Assembly: GCA_028095005.1 (NCBI GenBank)
Contig: CM051460.1
Span: forward strand, 19,639,501-19,703,500
DNA: 64,000 bases
Source of the DNA: Rhynchospora pubera
Lineage: Eukaryota > Streptophyta > Magnoliopsida > Poales > Cyperaceae
Direction of reading: 5' to 3'
The notes under the pieces are model-generated. The model worked only from the letters and a program-made list of their open reading frames with translations. It had not been told where the DNA came from and made no database searches. Positions 56,104 to 64,000 of the stretch are shown here, piece after piece. Within the stretch, counting starts at the first letter, position 1. Each line of letters starts with the position of its first letter. The position numbers were made by a program, and so were the translations under genes.

Positions 56104-57399
56104 GATTAAGGTCGAGCAAGATAGTGGCACCATCAGAATTGAACATTGAACGCGATTATAAATAAAGGCAGATCAGTTTTAAATGACGAATTTGAATTCT
56201 TGATCTTAATCAACTAAACGAATTAAGTTTTTCATTCCAATTTTTTTATTTTTTTAGTTCATCTTGTATGCTTTCAAGATGCTAAAAATACATTACTTTA
56301 ATGTACTTATTTTATTATTAATTTTAGCCTTTGTCTTGTATAAAACGAGCTTGAAAATAATTAATTTAGAATAAATAAAAAAACCTTGCCACATAAAAAG
56401 CTCATGAGTCATGACCACCGGTTCAAAATTGTTATTTGAAACCAGTTCAATAACGTTTAACTAACACGTCACATTTTTAAGCTCATACTGATTTTTTTTT
56501 TAAAGAAAATAAGCATTCTCATTTTTGTTTTCTTTTTTAGAAAATATAATTTAAACCAATAAAGTTCTCAGAGAGAAAGAAAAATTATAATCCAAAACCA
56601 AATTCAAGTAAAAAATCTTGATTATCAAAACATAAATATTTGAGCAAAATCAAGGGAAAAGTTTTCTTCTTTTTGGAAAGTTGAAAGCTGTTCTATAATT
56701 ACATATTGACTACGTTTTGAAACTTCCTTTCTATTCAAATTTTTATTAAGCCTAGTAAAGCTTCACACTACCACTTTTCTTAGAATATCAGTAATTAAGT
56801 TCTATCTATTTAATGTTTTCTATTTAGAATATCAGTAATTAAGTTCTATCTATTTAATGTTTTCTATGTAGAATATCAGTAATACAGGACATAATAGACT
56901 ACATGATCCCTTTTACTGTCTTTTTCGTTTAAAAAAAAAGTTAACGGTTCTTTTTGGTTCTATTAGAAGGATATTTTTGAAGAACGAGACGAAAAGTAAG
57001 ACTCATCGCCAATTGTAGTCTAAAGCTTCTGTGTCGTCTTTTCATTGAGGAGAAAATGATTGAGATGACTCTGTATTACCATCTGATCTGATTGTTAGAC
57101 AAGACATGGGTCTTTCTTAGCTTCACTACACTGCATGGCGAATCAATTTAGTTAGCTGGTCTTGACCGCCCAATCGCTAAAGACCAGATTTAGTGAAAGA
57201 CTAACAATGGGAATTTAGTATGTCCTTTTGAAAAAAATTGTGATTGAAAGAAAGATGACGGAAAAGAAAATAATTTTGGTTCGATTTCAAAGAACGTCAA
57301 ATCACATTTTAATAAAGATCATCCTTAGATTTTTTATCATTCACGTTATACTTCTCTCCTCCCTTTCTTATTTTCTTAGTTTTCCATCACTCTCCCCCA
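56104..57399. other. AT-rich intergenic sequence
   Basis: A short direct duplication with the core AGAATATCAGTAATTAAGTT occurs at about 56782 and 56825. No gene, splice-linked frame or transposon end was supported. Confidence 0.45.
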
Positions 57400-57810
57400 C
57401 CTCATTTTTTCCAAAATAATTAGCATTTTTTTCCCGAACAAATTAATTTTTTTCTCAGGACAATTAATAATATTTTCTAGGACAATTATTTTTTTTTCAT
57501 GGCAAATATTTTTTTCAGAACAAAACTAAAACAATTGGCTAACATAACTTGGATAATTAGTTTTTTTTTCTAGCACAATTAATATTTTTTCTGGACATTT
57601 TTTTTTGAATAAAATCATGACAATTATCTTCTAAAATTAGGATAATTAATTTTTTTCTATGATAATTAGTTTTTTTCTCAAATCAATTTTTTTTCAAAAC
57701 AAATAATATATTTTCAGGACAAATGGTGTTTTAAACTAGGACAATTAGTATTATTTTATATACAAATTAGGATATTTAGTATCATAATATAAGACAATTA
57801 GCACTAAGGG
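57400..57810. repeat. Degenerate AT-rich minisatellite
   Basis: About ten imperfect copies of a unit of roughly 30-40 bp built on GGACAATTAGTATTTTTTT. The copies vary strongly. It may be the inside of another MULE-like element, because GGATGATTAGGATGATG follows at 57889, but I could not pair the ends. Confidence 0.6.
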
Positions 57811-58209
57811 GGCGAGCAAGTGTTGTATGAGGCAGTTACATGCTCGATGGGAGGTACTGGACGAGGATTATATACCTAAATGAAAAAGGATGATTAGGAT
57901 GATGTTGCTTATTCCGAAAAAAAAAAGAAAACAAAGTCCGTCACCAGGGATGACGGGGTGACACTCAGAAGAGATGATAGTGAGTAGTTCCCACTTTTGA
58001 AGTTCTTCGCAAAATATTAAATTCAGCGAAAGTTATTTTTGCGCGTAGGATTAAAAAGAAAATATCAATGCAGTTTGAACGTGGTTCGCTATGAAGTTGC
58101 TTAGTATCATTTTTACAGAATTACTTTCAGTGCTGTTATGAAATTAAAAAGTTTTGATAGTACTTCGCGTCTGTAAATTGTTTAGTTTCAATTATATATA
58201 TTGTAAGTT

Positions 58210-58902
58210 CGGGGCTGATAAGGATGATATCGATTTCTGTCATTCTCATCATCTTCAAAACACGTTTTTTTTTATTTTTAGACAACGCATAATTTCTATT
58301 TTCAAAAATGAGGATGATGGGGATGATTCCCTGGACAGTTACATTAACGCGTTTTTGAATGAGGGGATGAGGAGAGGGAGGGGTGAACGACACAAAGGAG
58401 AGGGAGGGAGCGACACAGACACAGAGAAAAGAAAAAAAAACTGTTCTAGTTAATATATACAACTATTCTAGTTATATGTATAAATAATCTAGTTAATATA
58501 TATAATTGTTTTAGTTAATATAACTAGAACAATTAACAGTTCTACTTAATATATATAAAGGTTCTACTTATATACATAACAGTTCTACTTAATATATATA
58601 AAGGTTCTACTTATATGCATAACAGTTCTACTTAATATATATAAAAGTTCTATTTATATATATAAAGATTCTAGTGAATATATGCAAAAGTTCTACTTAT
58701 ATCTATAAATGTTTTGGAAAATCTGGTTCGCTCCCTCTCTTCGATTAGCTCCTTTCCTCCGATTCGCTCATCTTCTCTGGACTTCCTCAACCCTCTTCTA
58801 TATCATTCCCTAGACTTCCGTGTTTTTTGAAAATGAAAGGAATTAACGTGTCTGTAGACGGAATGATGGGATGATAAAAGAGGATGACAGAAATCAATTT
58901 CG
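58210..58902. mobile_element. MULE-like element C, 693 bp
   Basis: Left end CGGGGCTGATAAGGATGATA and inverted right end CGAAATTGATTTCTGTCATC, with ATTTCTGTCAT on both arms. Flanked by TTGTAAGTT (58201-58209) and TTGTAAGAT (58903-58911), a 9-bp duplication with one difference. The inside holds a minisatellite of AGTTCTACTTAATATATATA-type units (58440-58710). Its layout mirrors element A, which shares the CTGATAAGGAT left end. Confidence 0.78.
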
Positions 58903-59035
58903 TTGTAAGATTGAAATTGTTAGATATTAAGGAGCATGAATTATAGAATTTGACTGGGTTCTTGATTGAGAAATGTCTGTTAACAAATACGAAAAGTTCT
59001 GCACGGAACTGTGTGTGGGGATAGACTGTCTACAG

Positions 59036-59074
<39 letters not shown>

Positions 59075-59075
<1 letters not shown>

Positions 59076-59466
59076 GGGTGATAAAATACACTCTGGTGTA
59101 CGGATCGTCCTCTTACACCAGAGTCGTTTTTGAAATCCAAAAATCAAACGGTCGATCCGAACCGTTCAACTTGTTCTCCATATTGAAAAACTCTCGGAGA
59201 CCAAATTTTATATTTTTTCGAATTTTTTTGCTATATATTATGATATTTTCAAATTGGAGGGCCTGAAATACTCCAATTGTAGTGTTTTTTGAAAATATCA
59301 TAATATATAGCAAAAAAATTCGAAAAATGGTAAAATTTGGTCTCCGAGAGTTTTTCAATATGGAGAATAACTTAAACGGTTCGGATCGACCGTTTGATTT
59401 TTGGATTTCATAAACGACTCTGGTGTACGGGAGACGATCCATACACCAGAGTGTATTTTATCAATC

Positions 59467-59467
<1 letters not shown>
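59075..59467. mobile_element. Foldback element, 393 bp, inside a TA microsatellite
   Basis: Left end GGGGTGATAAAATACACTCT and inverted right end GGATTGATAAAATACACTCT. The arms pair almost throughout (GGTGTACGGATCGTC, ATCAAACGGTCGATCCGAAC). The centre is near 59270. (TA)n lies on both sides (59038-59072 and 59471-59518), so it probably inserted into a TA microsatellite and its duplication cannot be defined. The style of the arms links it to the foldback elements at 28738, 31730 and 36032. The frames 59078-59266 and 59113-59442 are repeat readings. Confidence 0.85.
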
Positions 59468-59522
<55 letters not shown>

Positions 59523-59690
59523 AGAGGAACTGCGATTGTGATAAAAATGAAATAGTCAAGTGGATAATTTGGGAATGCAAGGTCCCTTAAAAAATTAAAG
59601 GGTTACGTTGGTTGGTTCTGCAAAATAGATTTCTAACGGAAGATAATTTTTCGACCAAAAAACAAGGGTCTCAGCCCTTATCTTTTTATT

Positions 59691-59851
59691 GGATGCGTTT
59701 GGATCGTTGGAAGAAAGAAGAAGAAGAAGGAAGAAGAAGAAGAAGAAAAAAAAAATTATAAACAATTTAAACTCTTTACAAAGTTACACACTTCTCAATA
59801 CTTCTTCCTACTTCTTCCCTTCCTTCTTCCCACACCTATCCAAACGGAGCC
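59691..59851. mobile_element. Tourist-like MITE, 161 bp
   Basis: Left end GGATGCGTTTGGATCGTTGG and inverted right end GGCTCCGTTTGGATAGGTGT, with ATT on both sides. It shares TTATAAACAATTTAAACTC with the other copies. A GAAGAA microsatellite has grown in its left arm. Confidence 0.8.
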
Positions 59852-60171
59852 ATTGATAATAAAAGTTTACAATTTTAGCAAGCTGCTAAATTGAAAGTTT
59901 AAATAAAGAAAACAAACTGAACCAAAGAAATAAATTGAAAAAAAAGGACGGAATAATTTTTTGATGAACAGTGGTTAGGTGATAAGAAAAACTCTAGAAA
60001 TGTGAAATTTCTCATAATTTTCGGTCTTACTCAATCCTATTTGATAACTAAACAAGACGATTATGAATCTAAAATTTTTGGCCCTTCGCAGATTGGCCAG
60101 GTTATTGATCAATCCAACACAGAATACATGTGATTGATCGAAATTTCCATGCAATTTACAATAATAATACT

Positions 60172-60317
60172 CAAGAACCAACTCTTGATCTAGTGGCAAA
60201 GAACAATGCGCATTGAATGAAAGTTCGTAGGTTCGAAATCCGGCTAGAGGGTCTTTCATAGACATTTAATTTAAAAATAACTTGGATGACTTAGACCCCA
60301 ATTTATCTTTAAAAAAA
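60172..60317 (+). mobile_element. tRNA-derived SINE, copy 3, with perfect target duplication
   Basis: A box ACTCTTGATCTAGTGGCAAA, B box GTAGGTTCGAAATCCGG, then body CATAGACATTTAATTTAAAA and an A-rich tail. A perfect 15-bp duplication TACAATAATAATACT flanks it (60157-60171 and 60318-60332), as produced by LINE-type retroposition. Of the three copies this has the clearest boundaries, which define the element length of about 146 bp. Confidence 0.92.
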
Positions 60318-60332
60318 TACAATAATAATACT

Positions 60333-62010
60333 TATTATTAACTAATATGATTTGATAATAAATATAATATAAATTAATTAATAACGAATCAAGTTAGAAC
60401 GATCAGACCTTAGTAGTAACTATATTTCTTATAAACTAATTATGTTTAATTAAAATATATAATATAAGTTAAGATTTAGTTCCATAAATAAATAAAAATA
60501 TAAATCAATTTAATTATTGATTTTGATAGGTTACATACAAATCGGTAATTAAATTAGACATCCGGATTGGATACTGATATTACCCGAACCCGATCCATTG
60601 GCATCCTTACTTAAATACATTGTTTGAGGGAGAAGAGATCGCATCTAATGTATTCACACTGTTATCATGTAAAGTATCGCATGCGGCACACCACTAACCA
60701 ATTGACACCGCTACTTAACAATATCTTCAAAATTTGTTGACGGAGAGATTACATGTAAGGATGTTCAGCTGTGTTATCATGAGTAAGATAAGATATATCT
60801 AATTAAGCATCATATGTTATCCCAATTAATTAAAGAAAAGGAAAAAAAAATCCTCTGGAAGACTGCACCTTTGTCTTGATAGACCTGGCTGTTGCTTGAG
60901 TCGGCATGACTTAATCTTGGATAGCTCAGCAAATTTTTCTACTCTCACAATTTTAACTTTCATGATAAATCTTGGCATGCATTAAAGATGTACAGAACTT
61001 TTATCGTTAAGGGGCTTAAGGCACTGTCAAAGGAAGACAAACATCCGCATAATAATTTGTTTATTAACTGCTTGGATGAATGTATAAAGCATATACATAT
61101 TAAACATGATATTATGTGTTGTGATAATCATTCATATACTTTCTGATAATTCATTTAAAAAGAAAACATTTCCAAAAGGGGGAAGGTTATTGTGTACGAA
61201 AACAAGTTGTATCACTATCATCATTACGACTATTTAACACTAAATTGGAGATCATAACTAGTTATATATTAATTTGATGTCAACAATTGTTGTTTCACGA
61301 GAGAGACATCTTCTCGATCAGTCCATCTCAAGCAGGCCAACAGAAATTCTTAGGAATATTCTGGTTCACAAGTAAGTTGTGTTTAATTATTTATTTGTAA
61401 AAGTGACCTGCTTTATATGTCCTCTATAAAATAAGATAATTATTTTAATTGCATGGAGTGTGAGAAAGAAATAACTAATATAAAATTAGAGACGACATTG
61501 ACTTTTTTTTTGCACCATTTTGAGATTTGGGAATCCCAATCTCTCTAGATTGTTAACCATTCCTGTGTTAGGAACTTAGAATCACTGGTCACAAAAAGAA
61601 ACCTTTGAATAATTCGCTTTGATGGCCTTTTGGAATTTTAATGACCATATTAAAGTGTAAGTTATTATGATTCTTTCAAAAACTTCTATTAAAAAAATAA
61701 AGTGTAAGTTAATAATGAATCAAGTCAGAAATCACTCTTGGAGCCTCCAAATTCTAAATGCCCTTCCATTGAACTCTATCACTCTTATGCTTTCAGATAA
61801 TGTAATTGAACTCACAAGTAAAATGCTAATACCAATACATTCTATCTATTGAAACAAATAAAATAAAGCACACTACCACACAGGATACACAAAAAGGCAA
61901 TTAATGCGTAATAAACATCGCCTTTAAACATTTCATACCCATTTCATCAACAAAACATACCTAAAATCATCTTGTGATGAGATGCATTGTTTCCAACAAA
62001 ATAAGATTTA
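60333..62010. other. Intergenic region and 3' region of the kinesin gene
   Basis: AT-rich. The last few hundred bases before 62011 would be the kinesin 3' untranslated region on the minus strand. No gene, transposon end or tandem repeat was seen in the rest. Confidence 0.5.
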
Positions 62011-63910
62011 CTACCTGACCCATCCTCGTATCTTACTCCCGGTCGATTCTCTTCCTGCTTTCCCATGAGGCAAAACCTTTTGTATACCACTGGTGCCAAC
62101 ATTACTGGTCCTGGTAAACCTTGCAAGTCCTTTTGTCGGGTCTAGTCTCCGTGTCTTGCTACTATTACTTGGTTCTGTCAATAAACTTTTCTTCCTTGAT
62201 TCGACAACTGGCACACTGTTCTCATTCTCTCCTGGTACAGAATCTCGGCTCACTCTCTTCCTTTTGATCTCTTGGAGAGATTCAACCCCCGAAAGCAAAA
62301 GCGACTCTTTGGCTGAAACTATGGGAGCCAGTGGTTTGTTAATATAATTTGAGCTCGCTAGAATTCTATGGTCAGTTACAACTTCTTTGGGTGTGGCCAA
62401 ATAGTTCAGCTGTGTCGGTTTCTCATTTAGTTCCTTCAGCATCATTTCAAGGTCTCTGACCTGCAACCAATAAGAAATTTGACTGTCCACTATACACACA
62501 GAAATCATGGTTGCAGTGCGCACAGTTTGTTTTTTCAGAGGCAACAGTATCAAAAACCACAAAATAAATAAATAACATTATTTCTATAAATTAAATTATT
62601 TGCAAACTTTTTAGGTACATACCTTGGTTTGAAGTTTCAGTTCTGCTTGCTGCCTCTCCAATAGTTTGGTTTCAAGCTTTGATTCTGATCGCCGGCTCTC
62701 CAGTAATCTGATATCTAGTTCTTTAAGCTTCTGCTCAGCAGCTGATCGATTTTTCTCAGATTCCTTTACTTGCAATTCCAACTCCTTGATCTTCAAAAAC
62801 AAAACAGAAAAAAATAATAATTAAACCTTTTTATCAGACGATTACTATCTTTCTTCTAATGATGAATGAAATACTTTAATTATTTCTGTAAGATGCAGTT
62901 GCAAGTTGCAGAACTACAAGTATATTTATATGTTTCCCTACAGATAAATCATTTTTTCCTTTTCATCTATAGAAATTGAACATAACTTTTCAGGAGAGAA
63001 GGCTGTTAATGATATTATGTCAAATATTGAGGTTATACTGCCAAAACCAAAAAAAAAATTCAATACATGAAAATAAACCTTTTGCTGAAGAAGTATATTC
63101 TCTGTGTCATGACCTTCATGTTGCCTCAACTTGGTTTCCAAAACTTTCACCTAAAATATAACTAGAGGCTGTTAGAAGAACTTGTACTAGTTTTAACCAA
63201 ATGTTTACATCCAAAGTGGTTTATTACAGGAACAAAATTAACCAAATGTAACAGTAACACTGATGTTTGAAAGCAAAAGATATGTAAATAATTTGGTGCA
63301 CCTTTTGATGGAGAGCTGAGCACATCTCATCTTTCTCCTTCAATTTCTCTGAAAAATGGCGATTCTGCTTCTCCAAAGAAATTTGCAACTCAGTCTTGTG
63401 GCTTTCCATCTTCAAAAAACCAACAAATTATCAAATTGTTATAAGATATACCACTGCCTTCTACTCCACATTAGGATCCAGTTTTCACATTATAGAAAAA
63501 ATAATATAAGCATCAATTCTACCTTCTCTTGAAGGCTCTTATGGTTCCCTTTGAGTTTATTCTCCAGGTTCAAACAGCTTTCTTCTAATTTGCGAATATT
63601 CTCGTCCTTGATCCTGGCCTCTCGTTTTGTCTTTTCAAGCTTCAAGAGTAATGGAAGAAAAATGAAATTACTGTCAGTAAAAAATGGAATTACTGTCAGG
63701 AAAAAATGGAATAGAAGTTCCAGGAAGCATATATCATGGTACTGACCATCTGCTTCATCTTTTGAAGCTCTGATGTGTCAACCTGTTTCTTTGCGGGACC
63801 CAACTCTATGCCACGGACACGGCTAGCAAAGTTCAAGGAGCTAAGAGTCTCCCCTAGGTCATTGTCAGAAGGGCTGATTTGCACAAACATTAAGGCCTTC
63901 GCATCACCCC
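62011..63910 (-). CDS. Kinesin-14 family protein, 3' half (continues beyond the window)
   Basis: Six exons visible: 63747-63910, 63523-63639, 63302-63409, 63079-63150, 62623-62790, 62011-62460. They give 358 residues to the stop codon. The first visible exon starts at GGDAKALMFVQISPSDNDLG, LSSLNFASRVRGIELGPAKK, the end of a kinesin motor domain and the sequence after it. A long coiled coil (lysine/glutamate-rich heptads) follows, then a basic Ser/Thr-rich tail (EIKRKRVSRDSVPG, ending GSKIRGWVR). The motor followed by a long C-terminal coiled coil fits the plant kinesin-14 subgroup with an internal motor. These are microtubule motors, mostly minus-end directed. The nucleotide-binding part lies outside the window, so activity cannot be judged. 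All borders are GT-AG and in phase. Confidence 0.92.
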
Positions 63911-64000
63911 CTGTTACGTAATATACAAGTCATTAGATCATAAAAATATTTAAAGTCATTGAGCAGTTGGAGTTTGAGATTAATTGCAACTTATGCTGTT

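Overview
The window is nuclear DNA of a flowering plant. Several genes have GT-AG introns (8 to 21 exons), their products belong to families typical of land plants, and the spaces between them are AT-rich and full of small plant transposons (Tourist-like and hAT MITEs, Mutator-like elements, SINEs, a Helitron, a solo LTR, a LINE fossil). I cannot name the species. All exon models were read by hand from splice signals, reading frame and family resemblance.

Layout. 1-8 kb: an intronless BCS1-like AAA-ATPase gene (+, 1253-2647), then an 8-exon major-facilitator gene of the MFSD5/molybdate-anion transporter type (-, 3694-7555). 8-21.8 kb: a gene-free transposon plain holding SINEs, three Tourist-like MITEs, a 1.75-kb solo LTR, a LINE remnant, four hAT MITEs and a Mutator-like (MULE-type) insertion. 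21.8-22.6 kb: a single-exon gene for an At1g01500-like protein with a C-terminal membrane segment. 23.7-27.7 kb: a probable Helitron carrying two exons of a SULTR4-type sulfate transporter. 28-36.4 kb: nested transposons, including twin 404-bp foldback elements and a large AT-rich inverted repeat.

36.6-48.6 kb is the best-preserved gene block. ERCC1 (+, 9 exons) lies tail to tail with a 21-exon Ste20/FRAY-type protein kinase gene (-). 49-62 kb is again transposon-rich: a MITE split by a 1.46-kb MULE-like insertion, a 3.55-kb MULE-like element with about twelve 98-bp tandem repeats, another MULE-like element, a foldback element in a TA microsatellite, and a SINE with a perfect 15-bp target duplication. 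62-64 kb: the 3' half of a kinesin-14 gene (-) that runs off the right edge.

The genes are ordinary unlinked plant genes (mitochondrial-type AAA protein, membrane transport, DNA repair, kinase signalling, microtubule motor); I see no operon-like or cluster logic. The more unusual content is in the repeats: many insertions have readable target-site duplications, so insertion order and family membership can be inferred. I found no clear candidate for a new biochemical system. The strongest leads are the Helitron with captured transporter exons, the MULE-like family whose members each carry their own internal minisatellite, the foldback family, and the AAA-ATPase with changed catalytic motifs.
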